Positions 54,135-64,000 of a stretch of 64,000 nucleotides of DNA are shown one piece after another. Made by a program: the position numbers and the translations under genes. Every line of letters starts with the position of its first letter. The first letter of the stretch is position 1. Source of the DNA: Polytrichum commune (Eukaryota; Streptophyta; Polytrichopsida; Polytrichales; Polytrichaceae); assembly GCA_950295325.1 (NCBI GenBank), contig OX485806.1, positions 48,229,169-48,293,168 of the forward strand, in the 5' to 3' direction. Under the pieces are notes generated by a model, which was not told where the DNA came from, ran no database searches, and was given only the letters and a program-made list of their open reading frames with translations.

Positions 54135-55269
54135 GGAGCACATCGTCAGGGTGGCGAACCATGCTCTGGACGACTGCGGACCCGGAAACATTCTCCGGGA
54201 GTTGGCAAAGAGGGCGGACCGGAAGGAGCTGGAGCAGGCCAAGACGGAGAACGCCCACCTCACCGCACAGGTAACGGCCATGACTCAGGAGTTGAGTCAG
54301 AAGAGCGAGGAGATCCGGAAGTACCATGCGGAGCAGGTAGTGCTCTTCAGCCAGATCCGGGAGCTGGTGGGTCATCCGGCGGAGATCGTCAACAGGGCGC
54401 ATCTCTATGACCGGATGATGGAGTCCGGAGAACCCGCTTCCGCCAGGCAGACCCTCCCCATCCTCGTGAAGTATTCACGGACGATGAAAGATCTCCTGGC
54501 GGAAATCCAGAGGGTGGTCCCGCCAAGCGGAACACCCCGGAGGGTGCTCTATCCGGGTCCGCCAGGGTCACCAACCGGAACCCTCTACGAGGTGGTTGGT
54601 GAAGTAGCCCTGGTTCAGAATCCGCCGTCCTCTGCAGGACCCAGCCAGCAGGGAGGCGGCTCTCGGCCTGGTAGTTCCGGAGGGGCTCCGGAAAGGGTCC
54701 GTTCTCCCCAGGTGAGGCGGAAGAGCACCGGGTCGGTCCGATCCGGAAGGGGCCAGTCCCCTGTTCCGCGGAACTCGGATAGGTCCCGGACTCCGGATAA
54801 GGCTAGGACGCCGATCTGGCACCAGACTTGTGATCGGGAGGCAACTCCGAGTAGGGGCAAGGCCCCTATGACCCACGCCTCGCCATCGTCTCCGCGGGAC
54901 TGCCAAATGATGAGTCCCTTTCCTCCGCCACCCTCAAGGGCGACCTCCAACAGGGATCCGCGGACGGCTTCGATCTCGGGCGGACGGAATCCGAAGCAGG
55001 GCACCGGAAGCGATCCTTCTCCAGTCCGAAGCATCCGGATGGGGACAGCTTCCGGAACCCCAGGGACAGTCTCCGGAACACCAGGGACCGCTACCCCACG
55101 GACCAAAAAGGCAGCAGATTCGGAGGACGAGGTTGCTCCGTCTCCGAACATGAGGAGGATGCTCACGCGGCTGCAGAAGGCATCGCCGGCAGGGGGCTCA
55201 TCCGCCGTCAGCGGGTTAGGGAGTCACTCAAAGGAGGGATTGGCTCCGAAGAAGCACCGGTCTTCTTAG
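54126..55269 (+). pseudogene. family G ORF, copy 2, 3' half (open)
   Basis: Continues the G2 ORF after M5: EHIVRVANHALDDCGPGN, coiled coil ILRELAKRADRKELEQAKT and TAMTQELSQKSEEIRKYHAE, then QVVLFSQIRELVGHPAE (CAG where G1 has TAG). A Ser/Pro/Arg-rich tail with RRKSTGSVRSGRGQSP and TPGTVSGTPGTATPRTKKA ends APKKHRSS-stop at 55267-55269. The frame is unbroken for over 370 codons. The tail resembles a basic nucleic-acid-binding C terminus, but no zinc knuckle is present. Confidence 0.75.
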
Positions 55270-55551
55270 TTAGGAGAGTAGCTAGATTAGTTAGGCAGAA
55301 TAGAGGTAGGCAGGGAGGACTTAGGAGTTTTTGAAAACGAGTAATAATATTTTCCCTTGGAAGTGTCAGCGGAAAACCCGGATCTGGATCCGGGAAATCC
55401 GGGAGACCAGGTGTGGTTAGGGTTTTTCTTAAGCGGCGGCCACTTGGGCCGCCGTCCTCAGTTTAGGGATTTTGAGCCTCTACTTAAGGCTGAATAAGGA
55501 GCTTGAGAAGGGTTCATTCTCCATTGTTGTATTGTGATTATTCCTACTCCG

Positions 55552-55557
55552 AATAAA
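55552..55557 (+). terminator. poly(A) signal AATAAA of G2
   Basis: AATAAATGCCTTTGC, about 285 bp after the ORF stop; conserved with G1. Confidence 0.5.
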
Positions 55558-55739
55558 TGCCTTTGCTTCCCACTCCTTGACTTCTTTTGATTGATGTTTG
55601 TGTGAATGATCCGGAGAGTTCTAGACCTCCTACACTTCACAGAATCCCTGGACGATACTAGGGTCATCCGGACAACCCGGATTAGGCACTTAAAACCGCC
55701 AATCCGGATATTTTGGTGTTCGCGTGCTCCCACACAACC

Positions 55740-56756
55740 GACCAAGGCGGTGAGTATTGACAAATACTCCGCGTCCCCGGTGCTCAAGCCACACTTAATC
55801 ACCTCCTAACTATCAACTCAATACCCAAAATCAACACGCTACTTAGCCTAATTTATCCCTACCTTACTAATATTACTAAGCCACATACATCAGAGGCTTA
55901 ACCGTACTAGGCTCCAACGGATCAGCTCCCCTCAAGCCACCCCCTGTTTAGTCCTAACTTCGAGTCCTAACCCTGGGACTTCACTGTACTCCCCAGTAGT
56001 GTTAGTGCAAATCCAGCTACCGCTTCTGACCATCCACATAGTCCTTCGTAGTCTGGAATCAGGCCCAGCTGAAGGCCTCCCCCTTAGCCCAACAGCCCTC
56101 TCCCCTTCAGCTCGATTTGGCTACCGCGAGTACGTCCCATGTGTAGCCACCTGCTGAGGTCTGCAAGTGTTGGTCCTCCTTCTCCTTAGACCTAGCAGTC
56201 TCCATTTTCCCCGCAGCCACAGTCCCCGAAGTTCGACTGCCTTTGAGCACCCTGATTCCGCTTCCCCTGATTTCCTTTTGACTACGCAATTCCTCAGTGC
56301 AACACGCCTCGCTCTCGAGAGCTCTGACCTCTGTTTCGAAACCCCCCTTTGTAGTCTCCTAAACCTCCCTGGTCACATTGAATCTATAATTGCATTCACC
56401 ATACTAACAAGGGACTGAGCAGTCTTTCTTGAGACAATGTGCGTAATGTGGAGGGTTGATGTCCCTCCCGTAGCCTTCGGCCACCCTCTTCACAGGGATC
56501 TCCCCACTGCTCACATTGCTTCGACACCTTATCTAACTAATGGTTGACGCCAGCTACTAGTAGCCTTACTTCGAGCTGAAATCAACCATTCAATAGTTGC
56601 CTACGTGGAATTGTAGTGTCCGCCCCGCACCCATGTTGCGCATCCTCCTTGTATGCTGAATGGCCGGTCCTGGGCCCAGGGTGTGGCCGAATGCCGACCA
56701 GCGGCGGCAGGATTGTTACCTTGAGATTTCGGCACCCCAGCTCCGAGTTTCCCAGC
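55740..56756. other. interior of unit S, no gene seen
   Basis: About 1.0 kb between G2 and T5 with only short, unrecognised ORFs on both strands. No PBS, polypurine tract or gag-pol motif is visible, which supports a solo LTR. CCAGC at 56752-56756 is the left duplication of T5. Confidence 0.5.
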
Positions 56757-59700
56757 TGTCGCAACCCTTGCTAGCCCCCCTTGATAATCTTGCCAATTTT
56801 CAATTCTAGCAAAGGTTACGAGCGCTAACCATTCACATTCCGCCATGCTAATGGTTAGCTCCTCCTACCCAGGACCATATAGTTCATAGGAGGGGACCAA
56901 CCTTCCTACTTTGCTTTCGGGACTCACCCCTTAATCGGTAACCCATTCCTAGATGTGGACTTCCATCCATGGAAGTCCAATCCCATGTTGATCATCGCGT
57001 TGCCGGAGCAACACTACAACAACCCGAACCATACTAGGCAACTATGGCCTCACATTGGGCCAATGCCCATGGAGGCCGTGCCATTCGGCCTCGGGTGGGT
57101 GAGGCCACACCACCTCACCCATATAAGCCTCTAGGACTCTACACGGAGCCCCTACCCCACCGCCAACCAACCTCTTGTCTCTCTACCAAGAGTTGGGGCC
57201 AAGTGGACATTTTCCTTTAGCTGTTGGGCATAGAACCCCCCCAGCAGCTTCAGACCATCATAACTTCCTTGTATGATGTCTGATTGTGGTACTTTTGGGC
57301 CACCCCCTTTCGAAGGAGCCTAAAAGTATCACACAAGCCCTTCGGTGAAGGTGGCCTGCATTTGCAGACGCCCAAGCCGAACCCGGATGATAGGTGTATA
57401 ACGTGAGTAGTTAGATTTTTAAGGGAGATTAAATATGCGTCGTAGTACCTCCGGAGGTTAGGCCTTAGTTTTTTACTAGTGTGGCTTTAAACTCCACTAA
57501 CCAATTTCATATCTAGTTCTAACCTTAACCTACAACCTATTCTACGCGCAGACGCACCAGCCTTGAAACCAAGGCAATCCTAATTTGTGAATTGGGATGG
57601 TTCTGATACACCCAACCGGGTGTGACTCATACCACCCTAACTCAACGAACGGAATAACGACAATTTGATGGACCATTCAATTCTTCCTATTTCTTTATTT
57701 AGTTCTATTTAGTTTTCTAAGCGGGGGAACTTGGCCTAAGTCCCACCCTTCACACAAATTCCTTCTTAATTACTTACTTTTGTTTGCACGTCCTAACTTA
57801 CTACATTAACATATTAGGCATCACCCCTTACCTCGGGTCTCTTGCCAACAAGGGTTTACGATTTATTTGGTATGTTTTGATTGTTAAATGTGTTTACACT
57901 GGATAGACCACGAAATGCAACTCAATGGGACCAGGGTGACGGGCGACCTGTAGGTTCAACCTGTTGCGCAATCTTCATAAATTGGGGCCATTACTCCCAA
58001 TCTATGGGGCCAACAACATAATAGTGGATTCGCGGGTCATTAACCCCACCTTTCCACCAACAACATTCAGAGTGGTCGTGTCGGTGATTAATCCGACTTA
58101 CCACACACGAAACTTGCTAATAAATGAAGGTACTACCACAAAACATACCAAGGGCCCCGAAAACAATGGAATTGGGTACTCCCTTGGCGGTCAAGTGGTC
58201 AAGCCACTTGACCTTACGAGATAGGTGAGTGGGTTTAGAGATGCGTACCTTAGCCGTGCTCCCTCCAATCCTAAATGGAAGGCTTAAGGTTAGTTAATTT
58301 ACCTCAATTTTCCTCGGTTGATTTGGGCTTGATGTAGGCCGAGCCGCTACCTCCTTCCTTGCTCCACTTTCCGAGCGTCGACCTTGCCTCCTTCTTTGTA
58401 ACTAGTTTGGTAGTAAGCGTACCTTAGTTAACAATTAAAATATAAAGTGTTATTCTGCCCTGTAATTTAATCCTAAGCATAATATTTATACTTAGTGCAC
58501 CAAATTATCTTTCCAATGATCTAAAAATCACTCTAATCGGATAAGAAATGCAAAAGTTATGAGGGTTGGAAGTGTGAGGTCGATTCAACCGACCCTTCCA
58601 ACCCACCTATCTACCTTCTAACTTCAAAAATTCATAGCACATTCCTTACTACTTGGATCTAGGCTTTCCTTATACCATTGGAAAGCTATGAACAAGCTCT
58701 AACTAGAAAAATTATGACATCAGCAGGTTAAGCTAATAGAAATTCAGCGGACTCCTTGTAACACAGCAGTCAATCAAGAAGGCTTGAACTATGTATCTCG
58801 CCTTCAACAATTCATATCTAATTCAAATCTTAGTCAAATCAAACGTTCTATATGACCCTGGAGAGATATTAAAAAGATGTATTTGATAAAAATATGTGAT
58901 TAGAAAGGTAAGCCGAAGTGAACCCAGCAGGTCCTCTGTAATGCAGCAGTCAACCAAAAGTTCTCAAACTATGTGTCCCATCTTGCACAATTCATATCTA
59001 ATTCAAATCATGCTCAAATCAAATGTTCTAAGCCATTTTGGAAAGCTACACAAAAGTTCTACTTGGGAAAAATATAATTTCTTGGAATTAAAATTCCTAT
59101 TGGGCTCGCAGGTCTGATCCAGCAGCCGCTACCCACAAGACCACCCAGTTTTTCTACTCCATCTTTGAAAATCCATAACTAATTGTCATCTCAACCAAAT
59201 CACAAATGGGAAACGGCTATGGATAGCTATATGAAATCTCTCTAAGAGAAAAATGATAAGTATCTTGTTCTAGCTTTTGAACTAAGCCTTCAGGGCATTG
59301 GCAGATGAGGTCTATAATGCCTCTACTCAAAACTCTACCATCCAACCTACCTCTACAAAAGAAGGAATAATTTTGTTGGTGTGTTAATAAACACACAACC
59401 TAACTAGGAGAGAGGGAGTAGAGGAGGTTCTCAAGCCTTTCTTTTAGACCATTGAGAATACATGCTAAAGGATTTTTTCCTAACTACATTGAAGCAGGGC
59501 TTCGCCCAAAAACTAGAGAAAGAGAGAGAGCTACAAGGTGGAAGGAGGGGTTTTTAAACCCTCTCACAAAAGGGTTGGACCCCTCCTCCACCGGATCCAT
59601 TTTTCAAACCCTTTCCCGAAATTTTGGCTCGGGGGTTTTCCCGGTTGAGGTTGCCATCCTCTCGCCGAGGTGGCTCCGACAGAAAACCTTTAGAAATCTT

Positions 59701-60574
59701 TCTAATTTTTCCGCCATCGAGTTGGCAAGGGGGCAAGTGGGCAAGTATCCCCCTTGCTCTCTTTCTTTTTTGTCTTCAAAATTCTTCACGCCGATTTTAT
59801 CTTCTTACCTAAAACACCTCCAATAGTCTTGTGTGCCTCACACTAACTAATAAACTAACACTTGCTTAGCTAGCATCTACTAACATTTGCTTAATAACTA
59901 GCATCTACTAATATTTGCTTAGCTAGTTGTTTTTACTAGCTAGCATATTTTTTCTACTTTGCTATCTTCTAGCACTACTTAGTTTCATTTTGACCTTCCT
60001 TCTTCTAGGCTAAATGCTAAATGAACTAATTTTTCCTAAATTCCCTATCAATTCTAACTTTTAATGCTAACATTCTAACTAAAAGTGATCCCGCAGAGTG
60101 GTGGACCACTCAAAGGGTTCACACTGATCATAACAACCAACCACTTTATCTTCATGTACGCTTCACGTAGATGCCGATGGATTCCTCACTTGCCCCATTC
60201 AGGCAAGTATTGAGGAAGTTATGCTTGTTTGAATCTTGGCAGTCCCGGGAATCACTCCCAGGCACTGCTGTACCAGGGCGCTGTCCCGGGACAGCGCCCC
60301 ACTCAAATGGCCATAACTCCTAGCTCACACCTCCGCTTGAGGTGATCTTAAGCATTCTACAATCACCACGCCATGAGCTACGCATAGCCCATGGCCTTAC
60401 CCTCATGCCTCCTAGTCTCCGTGGGTGGGAGGCGTTCACAACGCCCGGGGCCCTCACCCACACTAGGATCACTCGGGCCCTCTCACCAACGGCGCCACAA
60501 GTCCCGGGTGTCACTCCGGGGTCCCCCTTGTGCCCATGGTGTTTTGGGCACTCCTCATGGAGAGGTGCGCGACA
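56757..60574 (-). mobile_element. family T copy 5, inverted, duplication CCAGC, split by U
   Basis: Starts TGTCGCAACCCTTGCTAG, ends GTGCGCGACA. CCAGC lies before (56752-56756) and after (60575-60579). Without U and its duplication the copy is about 974 bp. It most resembles T1 (shared ACCAAGAGTTGGGGCCAAGT and CGATCATAACAACC). Confidence 0.88.
57285..60123 (+). mobile_element. unit U, 2.84 kb, TG...CA ends, duplication CTGAT
   Basis: Starts TGTGGTACTTTTGGGCC, ends AAAGGGTTCACA. CTGAT lies before (57280-57284) and after (60124-60128); removing U restores the T sequence GATGTCTGATCATAACAACC. No ORF over 130 codons and no recognised protein. An inner block at 58780-59040 contains two imperfect 120-bp repeats (AATTCATATCTAATTCAAAT with GCAGCAGTCAA). 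Probably a solo LTR or non-autonomous retroelement. Confidence 0.8.
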
Positions 60575-60579
60575 CCAGC

Positions 60580-61144
60580 CCCCCTTGATCCCATGTTTCC
60601 AGCTGGCCGCATCTACTCACACCTGGAGCCCTTTTCTGCAACATCTATTTCTCCTCAGACCAACAATTTTTCGCTATCCTCCTCGATCTCTTGGTCTTCT
60701 GACCGAGCGCTCCTCCTCCTTCCCCCTCCCTTGAGTGCCCTCTGTCTACCAGTCAAATCAAACCGAAACAGGGGACTTCCCCTCCTATCCCTGATCCGGG
60801 AAAACACGATTCTCCAACGGTGGTAACTACCTGCCCCCCCCCCCCTTTAATTGAACCTCATGTATCCCTAAACAAACACAGTTTTGGTCCTAATTTGGCC
60901 TAAGCCCCAGCTCTTAAGTACTAATGCCCGGCTCTTCGTGAAACTTCTCGTAACCAATCCCTAATTAATTTACTCTAATGCTAACCAAGCCCAAAAACAA
61001 ACACCCAAGCTCAAGGTTTCACCTTGCAATTCAATTCCAAGTCCACATTTTTTATGGTTTCATATAATGAAAAAAAATTCAAAGACTAAGTTTTAATAAA
61101 CCGTTATGCCAAAACATATGTGAGCACATAAATTGGGGCTCACA
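60580..61144. other. right part of unit S, no gene seen
   Basis: Unique-looking sequence with a run of about 12 C at 60835. A chance 130-codon ORF (60342-60734) spans the T5/S border and is not credible. Confidence 0.5.
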
Positions 61145-62030
61145 TGACCCTAACTACACATACAAAATACCCAACCATGACGACAAATCTGGTCTAAAAT
61201 CTCTCAACTAAAGACCCTCTCGGGTCTCCTTCTAGTGCACACCAAACTACTTCAACATGACAACCCAACTAGTCCACACAAAATGACCTTAATTACACAT
61301 TGAAATTACCCAACCTTGAAGACAAATTTTCCAAAATCCCTCAACTAAAGACCCTCTCGGATCTGAGAGGGTCTCCTCCTAGAGCACACCAAACTAGTTC
61401 AACATGACAACCCACCTAGTCCCCACAAAATGACCCTAACTACACATACCTATTACGCAACCTTGAAGACAAATCTGGTCTAAAATCTCTCAACTAAAGA
61501 CCCTCTCGGGTCTCTTCCTAGTGCACACCAAACTAGTTCACCATGACACCCCCACCAGTCCACACAAAATGACCCTAATTACACATACAAATTACCCAAC
61601 CTTGAAGACAAAATCTGGTCTAGAATCTCTCAAGCAAACAACCTTTCGGATCCGAGAGGGTCATTTTGTAGTCCACACAAAACTATTTCAACATGACAAC
61701 CCAACTAGTCCACACAAAATGACCCTAACTACACATACAACATACATAACATTCAAGTCAAATTATGGTCCTCATATCCTACCCTAAACTATCAACCAAA
61801 CTAGTCCACACAAGTTGACCCTATCTACGCATACAAGGTACCCAACCTTGTAGTGAAAATCTGGTCTTCATGCTCTTGATTAAAGACCCTCTCGGACCCA
61901 CTATTTGAACCTACCACCCCTTCTAGTCCACACAAGTCCAACCTATCTACACTTACAACATATACAACATTGAAGTCAAAATCTTTTCCTCTTGTTCTAC
62001 CCCAAGACCCTCTCGGATCCAAGACGGTCA
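61145..62030. repeat. palindrome array of M3, right of S
   Basis: Direct continuation of the 37090-37969 array, with the same units and palindromes at 61356, 61644 and 62007 (the last with a mismatch); some units keep only the left arm. The array fades out at about 62030. Confidence 0.85.
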
Positions 62031-62608
62031 CATGCTAGCTACCTCGTCAAAATTGCGGAAAATGGTGTGAACATCCGTCTTAATTTTGAAACCTCAGTGG
62101 GTTCTTCTTGTTGGGTATGTGCAAGTGCCGGTACCGATTCATATACAAGAACTATGGATTTTTACAATAATGCAAGCAAGTGGGTGTCAATCCCACCCAG
62201 ACGCATGTATCCCACTCAAGGTTCCTTTTTGTTTCCTTAGCCCTATCCATATATTGTTTGTCCTATTCTTCTTGTTTATCCTTCTTCTTTAGTTCTCTCC
62301 GTCTCCTCTGTTTCGAAGTGCTGAAACTCGTCCCTCCCTTTCTCTTCTTACGCTTCTTTCCTGGGTCGATTGTGGAGACTGTATTTTGGTATGATTCCTT
62401 CATGTGTGCGTTGCAGTTCCTCTTTCTTCCTCTCTTTCGTGCTCTCTACTCTCTGGGCATCCCTTTACTTCACTCACAAAATGACCCTTCACCGTCCTTC
62501 TCTTACCTTTATAGTACCATTGTTCAACATTTAGGGTTTGCAATTCTTTGGTAGCCGTGCCTCGTTTTTTTTTTTGGATTTTTTTATTATCCGTCCCTCT
62601 CTTTGTCC
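62031..62608. other. region upstream of the M3 transposase
   Basis: No gene assigned. The plus strand becomes pyrimidine-rich from 62230 (repeated CTTCTT and TCTCTC), ending with a run of T before the ATG at 62609, as in a 5' untranslated leader. No clear TATA box chosen. Confidence 0.4.
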
Positions 62609-64000
62609 ATGGCTTCCTCGTCCACAATTCCATGTGTATCAAAAATGGTCGAACGCGAGATTTATGATAATGCTACTTCTTTGTTGTCATTGACCATGCG
62701 TGAGCATTCTAGGGTTGCTGACAACGGTTCTTCAGTGTGGGAACTTTGCGCTGGTAAATACATAGTGTACAAACTCCCAGATTCTTGCTCAAATGTATCC
62801 ACGGAAATCCGTACCCCTCCCCATTCCTCCTCTTCCACTTTACACACTCCTCCCGTGGTTACAGTCAAGATTGAACATGGTATACAAACTGTCATACATC
62901 TTTCAGATTCCTCCGATGGTGATGAGCCCCCCCTATCCAGTCTCATTCTCAAGCCATCCCTCCCTCAATTCCCCCTTTCTGACCCCCTTTGTAGGCCTTG
63001 AACCTTTATGTCCTCTTCCTTCATCCCCTGCCAAACCATCCATTTCCATTTTTCAATGCCTACGTGCTCTTGCTGCCATGCCCTGTAGGAAAAACATCCT
63101 CAAGAAGCTAGATTATGACACCTTGCAAATTGAAGAGGTGAATTTCCTCCCTCCTCGCTTTGATGGGAATCGGATGTTTGTCCTCCCCCCCGTTGGTGTC
63201 CCATCCTCTCATACCAAGGCCAAATCTATGGACGGCATGGACAAACGCTACAACGGCCATGTCTAGACCAAAACCCAAACCACCAACATTACCAATAACT
63301 TAGGCTTTGTTTTTTGCTCCTCCACTTGCGTTGGCCAACTCGAGTGCCACAATCCTCATTGCGACCACCTCCAACGTGTTCATCGTGCCTCCTCAGTTAA
63401 TGATACTGAATTCAACGGATTTACCAAGGATCCTTTTCCAGTGGGTGGTCCGGTGCCTACCTCTTCCACTCTAGTGTGGAAGATCTGCAAGGAGCCACCC
63501 AAATGCATTCCACCCTGCGTTGCCAAAATCTTCTACGTCCACGGCAACGATACCACTCAGCGGGCGTGCATTCATCTTGGCAATCATCGTCATCGCGTCA
63601 CAGTCGGCAATTGCAGGGATAGCTGCCAGCGCATCGACGCCCTCATCGAGGAGCACGTCGAGCGAACGCCCCAAGCCACTCATAGCAAAATCGTTCTTGA
63701 GGCCAGCAAGGACCTTGTGGGTGAGTTCCTCCTCCACAATGATAGTGATCCTCATCAATTTCTTTCGTTAGAAGAATTTGAGCCCGTTTTTTTATTGTTG
63801 CAAGGAGTTGAATTCCCCCCACCTCCAAAACAAGGTTACCACCTTCAAATACTTGCATAGGCTTGGACTTATGGATGGCATCACCAAGCTCAGAGGTGTT
63901 AGCACCTAGGCGGAATCATTTCCCAGGCCAGGGTGACAAGACGAACAAAGTTTTCGTATTCAAGATGTCCGAGGTTGGCCCCGGTAGTGGGGTCGACACG
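62609..64000 (+). pseudogene. MULE transposase of M3, N-terminal part (runs off the window)
   Basis: Starts MASSSTIPCVSKMVEREIYD, the most credible family start. The first segment (SLLSLTMREHSRVADNGSS; KIEHGIQTVIHLSDSSDGD) matches M1. After a frameshift near 62960 it continues with FLTPFVGLEPLCPL and KKLDYDTLQIEEVNFLPPR, GVPSSHTKAKSMDGMDK, a stop, then CVGQLECHNPHCD. The GCM/WRKY-like finger is complete here: CKEPPKCIPPCVAKIFY, then ACIHLGNHRH. A second frameshift follows near 63830 before KVTTFKYL. The catalytic core lies beyond the window. This copy supplies the N-terminal region missing from M5 and the finger missing from M1. Confidence 0.8.

Larger units (their letters stand above)
38115..55734 (+). 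mobile_element. family G copy 2, duplication CAACC, split by M5
   Basis: Starts TGTGGGAGTCCAAATTCGAC, ends GTTCGCGTGCTCCCACA; CAACC lies before (38110-38114) and after (55735-55739). Without M5 and its duplication the unit is 3240 bp; it lacks the 0.9-kb segment of G1 23300-24215. M5 sits inside the ORF at TTACCGGCT, exactly between the residues that flank the coiled coil in G1. Confidence 0.86.
37970..61144 (+). mobile_element. unit S, TG...CA ends, duplication TGACC, heavily nested
   Basis: Starts TGTCAGCCACAAACC, ends TTGGGGCTCACA. TGACC lies before (37965-37969) and after (61145-61149), and removing the unit restores the array phrase ...AAATGACCCTAACTACAC. Without G2 and T5, S is about 1.7 kb (37970-38109, 55740-56751, 60575-61144). 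The ends, the 5-bp duplication and the absence of coding sequence make it a probable solo LTR. Confidence 0.8.
26006..64000. mobile_element. MULE M3, left end to window end, with nested insertions
   Basis: The TIR-a-like end starts about 26006 (GACAAACGTAGTAGTGTGAG then CGTAGAGCGAAGAGCGGAG) inside the M2 array. The family subterminal region and TGACGTCA at 26286 follow. Next are the short ORF X (26730-27266), T4, palindrome arrays, the methyltransferase-like gene (31607-36780), more array (37090-37969), the S insertion (37970-61144), the same array again (61145-62030) and the transposase from 62609 past the window end. Without the nested S (23.2 kb) and T4, about 14 kb of M3 is visible, close to the full length of M5. 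TIR-b should lie a few kb beyond 64000. Confidence 0.72.

Noticed and set aside
60342-60734. 130-codon ORF over the T5/S border
   Set aside because: Spans a transposon junction and has no conserved part apart from family T DNA.

Overview
The window is repeat-dominated nuclear DNA of a land plant. It holds a Ty3/gypsy chromovirus remnant with an integrase core and a chromodomain tail, spliceosomal GT-AG introns inside mobile genes, MULE transposases ending in a SWIM zinc finger, and many units with TG...CA ends and 5-bp target duplications. The species cannot be named from the sequence. I see no ordinary host gene, rRNA, tRNA or CRISPR array. Most ORFs are decayed, so nearly all calls are pseudogenes or element parts.

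Layout. 1-1960: internally deleted chromovirus. 2870-3870: second gag remnant. 5240-6166, 13627-14581, 14861-15797, 27267-28210 and 56757-60574: family T, about 0.94 kb, TGTCGC...GCGACA ends, solo-LTR-like. 7203-13527: M1, a complete but internally deleted MULE with 9-bp duplication TATAGACAA. From 16144 onward everything is one nest: M2 (left end 16144) holds G1 (20264-24330) and M3 (left end about 26006); M3 holds T4 and S (37970-61144); S holds G2 (38115-55734) and T5 (56757-60574); G2 holds M5 (39755-54125); T5 holds U (57285-60123). Target duplications that I could read directly support seven of these insertions.

The main discovery is the MULE family M1/M2/M3/M5. Its complete plan, pieced together from four damaged copies, is about 14 kb. 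It runs: TIR-a; a short unrecognised ORF; a large 11-exon gene reading toward TIR-a; a long array of perfect palindromes; a MULE transposase gene reading the other way (GCM/WRKY-like zinc finger, D-D-E core, SWIM finger, one short intron); a small convergent accessory gene; TIR-b. The 11-exon gene appears to encode a ParB/sulfiredoxin-like domain (GNHRLTAWW motif) near its N terminus. Its C-terminal half looks like a circularly permuted (beta-class) amino-DNA methyltransferase, with a motif IV-like segment followed later by a SAM-binding motif I-like segment, DWQCGVGGS...ACRS...VALESD. The motif IV proline-proline-aromatic core is replaced, so catalysis is doubtful. Such ParB-methyltransferase fusions are familiar from phages and bacteria; here the gene has introns and rides on a plant transposon.

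How the parts may work together (inference): each copy has its own palindrome in the array between the divergent methyltransferase-like and transposase genes (AGGCCTCGGATCCGAGGCCT in M5; CCCTCTCGG..CCGAGAGGG in M2/M3; CTCACTTCCGAAGTGAG in M3). The arrays look like dense binding or modification sites for an element-encoded protein. A possible parallel is the anti-silencing protein VANC of Arabidopsis VANDAL MULEs, which acts on short motifs repeated in its own element. Family G is a separate oddity: a 3.2-4.1 kb unit with LTR-type ends and 5-bp duplications, but with its own TATA box, a roughly 690-codon ORF and a poly(A) signal inside.
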